Translations under genes and position numbers: made by a program
Shown here: positions 37,547 through 48,938 of the stretch, piece after piece
How the letters are laid out: every line of letters starts with the position of its first letter
Position numbering within the stretch: the first letter of the stretch is position 1
The notes under the pieces: model-generated
The model's input: only the letters and a program-made list of their open reading frames with translations
Told to the model about the DNA's origin: nothing
Database searches by the model: none
DNA from: Bullera alba
Lineage: Eukaryota; Basidiomycota; Tremellomycetes; Tremellales; Bulleraceae
Reading direction: 5' to 3'
Length of the DNA stretch: 64,000 bases
Assembly (NCBI GenBank): GCA_001600095.1
Contig: BCIX01000001.1
Location: 4,303,198 to 4,367,197 of the forward strand

Positions 37547-40035
37547 CTATAAAACGATTGCAACGCTCAACAGAACCCCAATGCCTGATGTAGGTATCGC
37601 AGGTAAACAGAGACAAGACAGACGCAGTGAACAAGGGCAAACGAGCGATCAGCGGGGTCTCGTTGTGGATCTGAGCTACTCACAAGCGACGCCAAATCGA
37701 AGACCAGACCTGGTCACTGCCCCACCTGTGTTGCTGGGTGGTAGTCCACCGCCACTTGCCCCACCGGCTCTACCCTCGCCATTGCCTAGACCACCACTTG
37801 GACCCGGCGAATTTGGGCCATCTGTCGTGATAGTCGTGTACGCCGGTCCCCCTTGTTCTGGATCAGGGCCGGATCCCCCCGTGACTACAGCGATCCCCGT
37901 GGAGATCGGTGCAGGCGATACTGGACCGCTTGGGGAGGATAGACCGGTCGAGGAGACTGATCCCGATGAGAGCGAGGCCGAGGCTGAAATTGAGGCTGAT
38001 GTTGCACTGGATACAGATGCGGAAGAGCCTGCACGACTAGAGTCAGATCTGATACTTGATGCACTTGAGGCACTTGATGATGTTGACGTACTGGAATTTG
38101 AGGATGTCGCGTTGCCAGCAGTGGCGTCACAGAGGCCAGCAGAAGCAGCGGCCTCGGTGCTTGCGAATACCTGTCAAAACAAGTCAGCTCATTGCTATCA
38201 AGCTGATCCAGGACACTCACAAATGGCTGACCGCTTGTCCAAGTTACAGGAATCGAGCCATCCGACGTAGCGGTGACGGTTCCGCATGACAGCAGACTGA
38301 GGAATGATGAGCACCTGTCCAAAAAGGTTGAATACGACCACTCACTCGTACACCGTCGAGCCAGCCTCGAAGCTACCCTTTGCTGCTGTCCAAGTGCCAG
38401 TGGCACCCGAGCCTCTCTGATACTGATCAGCATAGGTGTTGTTGATGATGGAGAGCTTAGTGCTTACGTTGGTCAAGACGATCAATAGGTTGCCCCGCTT
38501 CAGCGCAATGTCGCTTGTAGCCACATCAACCACCGTCGCATGCGCCCTCAGCCAGTCGTTGTCCTTGTTCCAGGCATGTCGGATCTGATTCAACTTTGCG
38601 ATTCGCTTGTACGTCTCTGTTTCGGTGGAAAAGCCATTGTACAGCCACAAAGCATTTCTGTTCGCAGGGTCGTCGGTTCCATCGGCGATGTCCTGCTCGA
38701 GACCGTAGTAAATGGCGGGAATGCCGGCGTACAAGAAGGTTCCGACGATGGCATTGTGAACTTTGGTCTTGTCGTTGACGAGAGCGTTGAACCGAGCAAG
38801 GTCTTGGTTGTCGAGGAAGGCGCCGACTAGGGATTGATCAGGGTACGCGTTTGCTTTGTCGATGTATCCCGCCAAAGTGCTCATTGGAGATGGCGAGGAG
38901 CCAGAGAAGGTCTTGACGAAGCCGTTGAGCATACCTAGAAGAGCAGAGTTTCAGCATCGCTGGGTCCTAAACGGACTAGGACCCACCGAAGCCGAAGACA
39001 GAGTCGATACCGTCACCGCCCATGAAACTAGCAGCGAACCTAGAATGACGTTAGTACAGAATGATGCGGTCACGGTTGGATGCACTCACTGGGTATCGTC
39101 TCCTGCGACTTCACCCATGCAGAAGAGGTTTCCAGCCGCACGACATAGATCCCCTTGGAACTTCTTGGTCATGTGCTTGGTTGCATCCACTCTGAACCCA
39201 TCGATGCCATACTCCTGGACGTATCCCGGCACCCAGTTGAGAATCGTGTCGTGGACTTCTTGATTGTCTTGGTTCAAGTCCATAAGCATCACTCCAGATG
39301 TCGCCAGCCAGCTACAGATGATATGAGGTGAGCAGTGAACTTGGCTTGCTTAGTAGGAACAGGACTCACCACTCCCGCTCCGAGGTCCTGTTGTTCCATG
39401 CAATGTTGCAAGGAGGATGGTAATGCTCCTTCTTCTTGAATAGCAAAGTGCCGTCGGATGCGGTAGCCAAGCTCTCGTCCGAGATGTCCTTTGTCTGAGA
39501 GACGAGGTTGTTGATGGCCACATCGACCATCAAGAACATCCCTCTCGAGTGAAGAGCCGAGGACAGAGCTTTGAGATCGTCGGCTCCACCGAAGTGAGGG
39601 TTGAGCTTGGTTGGATCGGTCGTCCAGTATCCATGGTATCCTTCACCGTATATCTGCCAAGGGTATTTAGCAATGGTCACCGCAGCATCAGATCTGTACT
39701 TACTGTCTTTCCCTCTAGGGTGAGAGCAGTGGGCGAGATCCACACGGCATCATAACCCATACCCTGAATGTAATCCAGTTTGGAGATGACTGTCTGCCAT
39801 GTCCCGCCACAGTAGCGACGATCGTCGGTGTTGCATGGAGTGCCATTGTCGCCGTTGGGAGGCGCGAATCGATCGGTGATGACTCTGTGTATGATGAGCT
39901 CTAGCTCGGAATGAATGTGATTGTAGCTGTGACTTACTGGTAGATGGATCGGGATCGCCATTCGTCTGCCGTGGCAGCGAGGGCGGAGGTAGCTAGGAGA
40001 GGAAGGAGTGATAGCAGTGAGCAGAGGTTTTTCAT
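37547..40035 (-). CDS. secreted GPI-anchored GH13 alpha-glucanotransferase/amylase
   Basis: Nine exons give a 675-residue GH13 enzyme. A signal peptide (MKNLCSLLSLLPLLATSALA) precedes the barrel. Conserved region II (GFRVDATKHM) has the nucleophile Asp and region III (GEVAG) the acid/base Glu. Region I reads DVAINNLV and region IV FLDNQD, so both histidines of true amylases (NHM and NHD) are replaced, by Asn and Gln. The same loss is known in AgtA-type enzymes of Aspergillus niger, GPI-anchored alpha-glucanotransferases linked to alpha-glucan in the wall. The C terminus is a Ser-rich stalk followed, after a 99-nt intron (37585-37683), by a hydrophobic end IGVLLSVAIVL that fits a GPI signal. 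Without the last exon the frame would stop at GVACE. Confidence 0.9.
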
Positions 40036-40725
40036 CGCGATGGAGGTATGGCGTGTGGGTCACTGAAGGGTAAGATGAGAGGATGACGCGTAAGGAGTGT
40101 GGTATTGAAGCGAGGTGGTGATGGAGATGTTGGAAGACTTGGTCGAACGGTTGAGTCAGTTCAATAAGTGAAAGTCACAGCCAGACCACCGCTATTCCCA
40201 TGGAAGGCATCCAGACCTTCAGACTGTACGTCGCACCCTACGCTGTGCATGATCCAACGGCGTACACTGAACGTTTTCGATAGCCACGTTTCCGATAGCC
40301 AAGGGGGTTGGCTCATCAAAGGACACCGCATCGACCCTATCTTTTGTTCTCGACCAGGCTGTTTCAGCTTGGGGGGGAACCATCGGGGTGGGGTGACGGC
40401 TGGTGACAGTTGCCGACTGATGCTAGTGCGTTGATCTAGGTTAATCTACACCTCGGCGGCTCGGCGCTACGTCCATGCTCAAGCGCTCAAGCCAGCTGGA
40501 CAACACAGCTCTTGTGTGACAGGATGAAACGGCGCATGGGACTGCCAGGAACAAAGCTGAAACTCGACAACGCTCACTGGTCGATCAGTGCCACGTGGCA
40601 TGACTCCCCCGGGACAGATCGGCCGAAATTCATCTCCACCACCGACTCACCGAGCACCCATCTCGAGATTTCCAGCTGGTGCATGAGATCACTTCATTGA
40701 CTGAACTCAACACACAACAACCAAA
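40036..40725. promoter_or_regulatory. divergent promoter region, GH13 enzyme / LEU2
   Basis: The 690 bp between these divergent genes should carry both promoters. A G-rich run lies near 40372-40394. I could not identify a clear Leu3-type CCGG palindrome or other named site. Confidence 0.45.
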
Positions 40726-42111
40726 ATGTCAAGCAAAACGTGAGCTACAAGGACAGCCAGGACAGCCAGGTCTGTTATGACGGTGCTGACCACCGCTGTA
40801 GCTTCAAAATCACCGTTCTCCCCGGAGATGGAATCGGACCAGAAGTCACCGACGAGGCCGTCAAAGTCCTCAAAGTGATCTCGAAGCACGCTGGACTCTC
40901 GCTCGAGCTCGAGAGCAAGCACTTTGGTGGAGCGGCCATTGATGCTACTGGTGACCCACTACCAGAGGACACCCTCACCAGCTGCAAGAACGCCGATGCC
41001 ATTCTGCTGGGTGAGTCGGATTGATCACGGATTGGAGCCAGCGTTGACGTTGCGGATAGGTGCCGTCGGTGGACCGAAATGGGGAGTGGCCAAGATCAGG
41101 CCTGAGCAGGGTATTCTACGACTGAGGAAAGAGCTCGGTCTGTACGCAAACATCCGACCTTCCAACTTTGCCTCGGAATCGCTACTCAAGCACAGTCCTC
41201 TGAAAGAGGACCGAGCTCGGGGTGTGGACATCATCGTCCTCAGAGAGTTGATCGGTGGACTATGTGAGGAACTATTCAAATTCGCACTTTGAGGCTTAGC
41301 TGACTGAGGTAGACTTCGGCGAGAGACAGGAGACCGACGAGAAGGGTGTCGCTTGGGACACATGTATATACTCGGTTCCCGAGGTTGAGAGGATCACCCG
41401 AGTCGCTGCTCAGATCGCCCTTGCTGCCGACCCCCCTCTGGCCGTCATCTCCGTCGACAAGGCCAATGTTCTTGCCACATCACGACTGTGGAGAAAGACT
41501 GTCTCGGACCTCATGGCGAAGGAGTATCCTCAGCTCAAGCTCGAGCATCAGTTAGTCGACTCTGTTGCCATGGTCATGGTCGCCAACCCTAGAAAGTTGA
41601 ACGGTGTCGTCTTGACGGAGAACCTCTTTGGTGACATGTGAGCTTAGCCGCCGATTCTTCCGGAGTCTCAAGCTGACATCTCCATAGCTTGTCCGATGAG
41701 TCGTCCGTCATTCCTGGTTCGCTCGGTTTGCTGCCTTCTGCTTCGCTGGCTGGTGCCCCAGACCCAAAGAAGACCATTTCGGGTATCTACGAGCCGTGAG
41801 TACTCAAAAGCTGAACCAATCGATTGCCGTGTACTGACCGTGTACTCAGGATTCACGGTTCCGCCCCAGATATTGCCGGACAAGGTATCGCCAACCCCAT
41901 CGGAACCATCCTTTCCGCCGCAATGATGCTGCGATACTCTCTGGGATGTGGAGCTCAGGCCGACCTGATCGAGCAGGCGGTCAAGAAGGTGCTGGATGCC
42001 CAGGACATCGGAGGACATGACCTGAGGACCAAGGATTTGGGTGGAGAGAGCAGTACTTCAGAGATCGGAGACGCTGTTGTGCAAGTGCTCGAGGAGCTAC
42101 TGAAGAAGTAA
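40726..42111 (+). CDS. LEU2: 3-isopropylmalate dehydrogenase
   Basis: This enzyme oxidises and decarboxylates 3-isopropylmalate in leucine biosynthesis. Exons are 40726-40739, 40802-41010, 41060-41263, 41313-41637, 41688-41795 and 41850-42111, for 373 residues. The 14-nt first exon encodes MSSK and part of the next codon. Conserved pieces are [70 protein letters not shown] and [19 protein letters not shown]. The frame is intact throughout. It is transcribed toward the tRNA-editing gene. Confidence 0.97.
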
Positions 42112-42532
42112 AAACAAAAGGCAGTCATAGTATTATGCCATCCACGAGCATGAACCTGCGCCCTCTGCAGACCATCAGTCCTGTATACAAGTAAACCAAG
42201 TCAGACGGCCTCCGATCCTAGTCGACCAAACAGACCGTATCACATGCCGGACCGGCTTTGACCGAAATGACAATGTGGAGGCCGAGGCCGTAGGAGATCG
42301 TGATTCGTGAGGCCGCCCATAGCTTGCCCATAGCTGAGCTAGCTAGGCTCCTTTATCGACTCGTCTGAAGATCGCTTTCGCATACTTCCTTCCTGACACA
42401 CTTCGGTTTACACAAAGAGCCTCTTCACATCACCTGTCCAAGATTCAGAGGCTGCGCCTGCGCTTAGGCCTTCCGAAATCGCGGTATCTCTATCTTCCCG
42501 CTCGTGGTCCTATCTCTACATTTCAACGCAAC
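42112..42532. other. intergenic, LEU2 to AARSD1
   Basis: This 421-bp tandem intergenic stretch holds the LEU2 3' end and the promoter of the next gene. I see nothing else. Confidence 0.45.
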
Positions 42533-44308
42533 ATGACATACACCCTAGACCCTCCGCTTCCACCCACGGAAACACCCAAAGACTATCATCGGATCCACTT
42601 TGACACGAGCAATGTCGCTGATAAGCGAATCGTCGGTCTCCTTGCCTGCCAACGTGAGCTGCAAGTTCTGGGACGATTGGAATATAGCTGACAAAGTACG
42701 CCATAAGGCGACCCTTTGCTGAGAAACTTGACGACGAAGGTGGTAGCGATCAGACCAGCTGACCTGGCAGCTCCTCCACCGCCTAAAGGAAAAGCCAAGC
42801 AGAAAAGAGTGAACACAACCGCTCCATCATCCGCCAATGCCAGCGGCACCGCAACCCCGGTGGAAGGTTCGGCTTCCGGGGATGCTGCACCCAAGGGCAA
42901 GCTATACGAGATCGAAACGCTAGATACGGTCATCTTCCCCGAAGGCGGAGGACAACCTTTCGACACGGGGAAACTAAGTATATTCAACCCGAATGGCGAG
43001 AAGGATGCGAGCCTAGGGAGTTTCGTGGTGGAAGGGTGTTTGAGGAAGAAGCTGGAGTTTATTCACCTCGTAAGGGTTCCAGAGGAGCAGCAAGGCCTGA
43101 TCGAAGGTTTGGAGGGAAAGGAAGTCGTGTTGGATGTTGACTGGGAGAGGAGGATCGACCAGGTAAGCGACTGTATCCTTTGTGACGTTTCCCTGAAAGT
43201 CGTCGTTTAGCCAACCTGCTGATGCACTTCTCGCAGATGTCGCTGCATACTTCACAGCACCTACTATCCGCTGTACTTGACACATATGCCGAGAAGCTAC
43301 CAACATTATCCTGGTCAATGTCGCCATACCCCTCTCTCGACCCGGCGTACATCGAGCTGTCCCGGTCATTGACGTGGAAAGAAGTGGAAGAGGTAGAAAA
43401 CAAGTGTAACGAGTACATCCAGGCCGGCAAGAAAGTCTGGGTCGACGTCGATATGCAAGAAGAAGGCTTTGTGAAGATGACCAAGGAAGGTGTCCGGGAG
43501 AGCAGGGGTATACCTACTGACTACACCGACGTAAGTTCAGTCCATCCTCTTGGCCAGTGAATTGGGCTCTGGTGGCTAAATCCCGAGGTAGGGTGTGATT
43601 CGACACATCATCATCGACGGTATAGACAAGAACGCATGCTGCGGTACTCAACTACCATTCCTCACGCCTCTATCTTTCATTCACATCATTCCCCCATCTA
43701 CGCCTTCGACTTCGGACAAGCCGACCAAATCGCCCACCAGGCTCTTCTTCACCTCTGGACCCCGAGCAGCAAAATATCTCTCTCTCACCAGTCGGAACCT
43801 CTCCTTGGCGTCCCAGAAGCTGGCAGTCGGCCGGGCTGATCTCGTCGAGAGAGTTGGCAAAATGGACGATAGTCGAAAAGAGGGCTCAAGTCGGGAAAAG
43901 GATCTGCGTACTGAATTGGCAAGAGTCGTTGGCGAGTCGGAAGCCAAAGCCTCGAGCGGGAAGCCCGCTCTGTGGATTAAGAGGAGTGAAAAGGCATCGC
44001 ATGATTTCGAGTTTTTGGGCAACTTGGCACAAGCGGCTCAAGCGGTACAAACGGCACAAGAGCTCGCTGCGCCTTTGGTCATCATAACTTCCGCTCCTAA
44101 AGACACCACGCCGTCTCTGCTCCTCATCCAATCGACAGATGGGGACCTAGCAAAGTCGACACATGAGGCTCTAAAGGCCAAGTTTGAGGAGGGCCAGAAA
44201 GGGAGATACAAGGGTGGAGGAGCGAAGGGGAGGTACATGTGCAAGATTGATAGTGCATGGGGCGCTGCCGAAGATGGTTTCGTCAAGAGTGTTCTGGGGA
44301 GACCCTAG
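42533..44308 (+). CDS. alanyl-tRNA editing protein, AARSD1/AlaX family
   Basis: A free-standing editing protein that removes wrongly attached Ser or Gly from tRNA-Ala. Exons are 42533-42653, 42708-43162, 43237-43530 and 43592-44308, for 528 residues. The N-terminal beta-barrel contains TVIFPEGGGQPFDTG. The editing site begins after intron 2 with MSLHTSQHLLSAV, which supplies the HxxxH zinc ligands. The second zinc motif reads NACCGTQL where the family usually has CCGTH, so one ligand histidine is replaced by Gln. The C-terminal part resembles the long AlaX form and ends SVLGRP. An Ala/Thr/Pro-rich insert lies near residues 75-110. The neighbouring IVD gene is convergent only 98 bp away. Confidence 0.9.
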
Positions 44309-44406
44309 GTTCACTCATTGCGATATGCCTCCATTACATGCATTGTATCGGATGTACTATACAAGATCCTAGATGGTCAAGTTCGGTCTCCTCGACGGGC
44401 AGCCTG

Positions 44407-46396
44407 TCACTGCATCACGCTTTTCCCCCTGGCTTCGTCGAAAGCCTCGTTGAATCCTCGACCAATGAGCATCCGTCTGATCTCTTGCGTTCCCGCACCG
44501 ACGGTGTACAGTCTTGAATCGCGTAGCAGGCGGCCGGCGGGGTATTCTAGTGATTCTCAGTCAGTTAATGCTTGGTGGTGCCACAGCCTCAGATAGCTCA
44601 CCGTTGATGTACCCATTTCCACCCTTTTCCCCCACCGTCAGTACTCAGTACACCTTCTAACCTTGAAACTCCTACTACTCACGAGACACTGCTGAGCCTC
44701 CATTGCCACTTCTACAGCCCTATCTGAGGAGTACAAAATAGCACCAGCGCAATCCTGAGCCACACTGTCAGTCCCAGCATGCGGATAGATTAGACTCTTA
44801 CCACTCACCTGTCTCGACACGTTTCCAGCATCACAAGCCCGAGCCACGGCGTAGACGTACGCTCTTGAAGCGCTCAATTTGGTGTACATGTCTGAAGGAG
44901 TGTAGGTCAGCTATGGTCGGTCCTCTCGTTCTAGAAGCAACGACTGACCCGCCAATTTGCCCTGCATGAGCTGGAAGGTGCCGATCTTCTGACCGAATTG
45001 CTTGCGATCATGCACGTACTCCAAGGTGAGATCGAGAGCTGCTTGCATGATACTGGGAGAGTTCAGCAATCAATTATCAGTGGTTGAGTGGTCTTGCTCA
45101 CCCCAGGGGGCCACCACTCAGAACTAGCCGTTCCAGATCGAGACCCGACATCAGGACTTTTGCGCCTTTCCCTACTTCTCCAAGGACATTCTCTGCGGAT
45201 GTGCGGTCAGGACTGGTCAGGATCCCCGGTCACAAAGTCTCATCACTCACCTTCAGGGATCTCGACGTTGTCAAAGAACAGCTCAGCGGTTGGCGATCCC
45301 CTCATCTATTGCCCATTAGAGGAGTACTCCTCACCAAGTTGCCCGAGCACTCACGCCAAACTTGTCAAGATGAGTGCCTACCTCGAAGCCTTTTGAGCTT
45401 CGCTCAACTAGGAACGCTGTAATGCCCTTGGAAGCAGGGCCGACGGTATCGCTCTTAGCGTAGATCAGGAATGTGGAGGAAACAGGGGCATTCGTGATCC
45501 TGTTTCGGGATCAGCTGAGCCATGCCTCCAGTACTCGGGGACACCTACCAGCACTTTGACCCGTTCAAGATCCACTTTCCGTTCTTCTTCTCCGCTTTCG
45601 TCTTCATTGACACAACGTCAGATCCGGCATTCGGCTCCGACATGGCCAGCGATCCCACGTGCTCGCCGGCTAGGAGGGGACCAAGATACTTCTTCCGCTG
45701 CTCCTCCGCTTCAACAGGATCAGAGATGCCCAATGATTTGAGACTTGATTACACTCACTTCCCCATCGAGTGAGCTGGTTGACCATCAAGTTCGAGTGGG
45801 CCTGAGGTAGATGTGAGCTTCATGCTGGGTCTCTTCCGGATCTTCGCAGCACCACTTACCCCATAGCTCAGTCCGATAGACGCGGATGCTCGTGAAATCT
45901 CTGTACATCATCAGCACGAATAGATCGGTTGTCATCGAGAGGTTGATTACGTACCCTCCATAGCTATTGTGTGATGAAGATAGCCCAGCCCAAGACCACC
46001 CCACTTCTCTGGCACGGTGACTCCCAATAGTCCCATCTCGCCCATCTTCGGGAAGAGATCCTCCGGCAGTTCATTCTTCCTGTCAATCTCATCGGCTCGC
46101 GGGGCGATCTCCTTTTGAGCGAAGTCATGCACCACCTGCCTAAACTGGAACCGCCATCAGCACCTCTCCGCCTACGAGATTGGTATTCTATCTCACCTCC
46201 TCTTGATCAGGCGTGAGACCTGCCACAGCGGGGTTGTAGGAGTTGTACAGGCGTTGCGATCGATGTTGTACGGGTACGCAAATCAGCCGGGGCGACTACA
46301 GTGTCATATCCAGTAAGTCGATTGTACGGTCTGACTTGACATCGAACTCACATTCACACGCGAGCTGCTGGCTAGAGCTGATCTGAGGGACATCAT
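44407..46396 (-). CDS. IVD1: isovaleryl-CoA dehydrogenase, mitochondrial
   Basis: An FAD-dependent acyl-CoA dehydrogenase that oxidises isovaleryl-CoA in leucine breakdown. Fourteen exons give 429 residues, the most fragmented single-domain gene here. Residues 1-35 are a basic mitochondrial leader ([15 protein letters not shown]). The core includes [47 protein letters not shown] and [38 protein letters not shown] carries the Glu that serves as catalytic base in isovaleryl-type enzymes. It ends with [17 protein letters not shown] and [20 protein letters not shown]. Two acceptors are AAG rather than CAG/TAG (before EEQRKKY and GGNGYI). Confidence 0.94.
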
Positions 46397-46705
46397 GTCG
46401 AGGCACTGGAGATCGTGTACGACGACAAAGCAACAACGAAGATGTCCCACCAAGTATACCAAGAGCGAGAAGCACGGCGTTGGTTAGACGGTCCGGCCGG
46501 ACCTTGCCGGCTGTCAAATTGCCGGGCGCACTTGAGCCATTCGTTGCATGCTGTGTGGGTGGTCCGGTAGTGTGATCGCATGCTTGTTCCACGGTGCGCA
46601 ATACATCCATGACAATCATAGTTCATACGCGTATCTATAACATGTGCACAACCCCAATTGATGAGAATACCTTGGACATCGTTACCCGTTCAGCTGAAGA
46701 TCGAC
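46397..46705. other. intergenic, IVD promoter and PCT1 3' end
   Basis: About 310 bp between two genes on the minus strand. It should hold the IVD promoter and the PCT1 3' untranslated region. No other feature seen. Confidence 0.45.
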
Positions 46706-48554
46706 CTACACCGCCCTCTCCTTCTTTTCTCTCTTCTCCCTCTTTTCCCTCTCTTCCCTCCTCTCGGTTGAACTGTCCCAATCAACATCGGCGGCTATCA
46801 ACTCAGGATGGCCGTTCTTGAACAGTTTGGAATCAAAGAAGCCATCTCTGTATCCCCGGACGATCCGCTCCAGGAGGTCTGACGTGGAGATAGCTGGCGT
46901 TCGACGGGTCGGCACGAATCGTCCTGATATTACATCAGCCCCGTAGGACACCCATCAAGGCATTGGCAGACTCACCTTGACCTTTGGCAAAGGCGTACAC
47001 GTCGTCCTGACCGGCTCCAGGGTAGACTTCCTCGTCGTGAGCAATGTAGTCGATCTGGTGTTTGTCCAGCCATTCCTGGGTCACGACCCATGGTGCGTCC
47101 GGCAGCACTTCATCGGCCCATCGGCAATGTCTGACAGCTTCACATCGCTCGGCATGGGTCATGGCGGGCGCAGACTTGTGAGAAGCACACAAGCTGTCCG
47201 AGTTGACACCGACGAGCAGGTGCACCTGGGGGAAGGATAGTTTCGCCTGACGCAGCTGAAGCGCGTGTCTACAAACGTTAGCTGGAGTGGCCAAAGAAAC
47301 GGAGGAGACAGCTAGAAAAGAATAACATTACTCACCCAAAGTGGAACAAGTCGTAAACGCCGTCTGCGTACACCCTCACAATCTTGCCTTGGGGAGCGGG
47401 ATTCGTCTTCCACCATCTATCGACACCGTCTTCGGCACCCTTTCCATCTACGGCTCGCTGAACAAAGGCCCTGATGTCGTCCATTGGCAGCTCCTTGGGC
47501 CGCGTCTTCATCTTGGGAGGGCCCAGAGCAGAGTTTGACGGCTTTGCGGACAGTGGCAGTGTCTGAGACTTCTTGGCCTCTGGTAGCGACTCTGAGATTG
47601 CAACCGGGACGTCGGTGGGGACATTGTGAGCCAGGTCGTACGACTGCTGGGGCAGGGGCGGTAAAGATGTTGGCTCTGGGGAGGAGCCCTCTGGGCTTTC
47701 CACCAATTGCGACCTCGAGGCCTTTGGCGTAGGGACTTTGGGACCGCCCTGGGGCGTGATGGTCGTTTGCGGCTGAGGCGTAGGCGAAGATGGTCTTCTA
47801 GCGTGCTGATGGTGGGGGTGTATCGAGTGAGTGGGCGTCCCACCAATTGTCGACGAGGACTCGATGTCGCCGTCGTATCTGAGGCAGAAGTCAGTCTCTA
47901 TCCTGACGGTTTTCAGGCAGAGAGGACTGATACGACTGTCACTCACGTTGGCGAGTCCAGACCTTCACTTTGACTTCCTTCTCCAGTGATCTCCTCCAAC
48001 CTCTTGGCGCGTTTGCCCGGAAGCCCAGATATCTGACCCGTGATGTTGTTCAGTGCCAACGGTGCTGGCGGGGGTGATCGCGACGAAGAGTTGGCTTGCG
48101 AGACCATGTTCTCGGGGAACGCTGGGACACTCATGATGGATCCTACGTCGGACGTGGCACCGGCGTCTTCTGGGTTGTCTATTGGTCGAGATGTTATTTC
48201 GTAGTGCGCGAGTCCAGGCGAAAAGTGTTGTTGAGTGGAGCGATATACGGCGACGTTGAGATATATAGCGCGGCGAGCGGTAGATGACAAGAAGGCGCCA
48301 TCAGTGTCGAAATGTAGAGAAGCGATATGAGCAGCACGTTCGAGGGGTTCAAACGAGCATGAGAAAGGATTCCAGAGTCGACATTGCGTCAGCGCCTTCC
48401 TCGAGATTATGAGATGCCCGAGCTGTAAGATAGTCGGCAACACGTCTCACTGACCTTCTTCGCTGGCATCCCTCGAGCTTCCGTTGTCGTGTTGCCCCCT
48501 CCTCTCGCCTAGCCTATTTCTATGGTGTCTCTTTGGGATGTTTCCGCCTGACAT
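46706..48554 (-). CDS. PCT1: choline-phosphate cytidylyltransferase
   Basis: The rate-limiting CTP:phosphocholine cytidylyltransferase of the Kennedy pathway for phosphatidylcholine. Exons are 48455-48554, 47947-48178, 47336-47878, 46977-47268 and 46706-46924, for 461 residues. The catalytic domain begins near residue 265: VRVYADGVYDLFHFGHALQL, carrying the HxGH motif across an intron, then LLVGVNSDSLC, ERCEAVRHCRWADEVL and the closing RTPAISTSDLLERIVR. The tail is a charged Glu/Arg/Lys helix that could be the membrane-sensing region. The first 260 residues are disordered. The first intron is 276 nt, by far the longest in this gene, and its sequence is in frame with exon 2. It shares a 384-bp divergent promoter with SPC24. 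Confidence 0.92.
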
Positions 48555-48938
48555 GATGAAGACAATCCGGCTTGTGGGTGTAGCTGTGTCTGGGGCGAGC
48601 TCGGTGCTATTGCGACGCGGTGAATGTCCTGCTCGACGAAGAGCTAAGTGGATGAAGACGAGGATGTAGTGAAATGTATGGTGAAGTCTCAAAGTCCCAG
48701 CTTACCCCAGGCTGTTGGCTATGACGCTCTCCCCTGACTTGCGTTTCAGCACGCGCTCGGAGCGGAATCAAAAAAGTCCCGTCCAGGGAGTTAGGCTCGG
48801 GTGTCTGCCGCTCGCCTGTTTAGACTGTTTCGTGTGTAGGCTTGGAGCGAACTGGTCAACAAAGACTTGGCTTCGCGACTGATCTTTCTTTTCAGTTTTC
48901 GTCACACCAACAACCGCAAGAGCCAACACTACGCAATC
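48555..48938. promoter_or_regulatory. PCT1 / SPC24 divergent promoter region
   Basis: The two start codons point away from each other across 384 bp. No named binding site could be recognised. Confidence 0.45.

Noticed and set aside
37581..38270. 229-codon plus-strand open frame rich in Asp and Glu
   Set aside because: It is the reverse of the Ser-rich stalk of the GH13 enzyme; serine codons read backwards give acidic runs.
38315..38345. 31-nt intron in the GH13 gene
   Set aside because: A later acceptor at 38297 also keeps frame, gives a normal 49-nt intron and places VYDLLSCGTVTA as expected in the family.
48330..48360. tRNA-like GGTTCAAAC sequence in the PCT1 intron
   Set aside because: The flanking bases do not pair as a T-arm and no acceptor stem is found.
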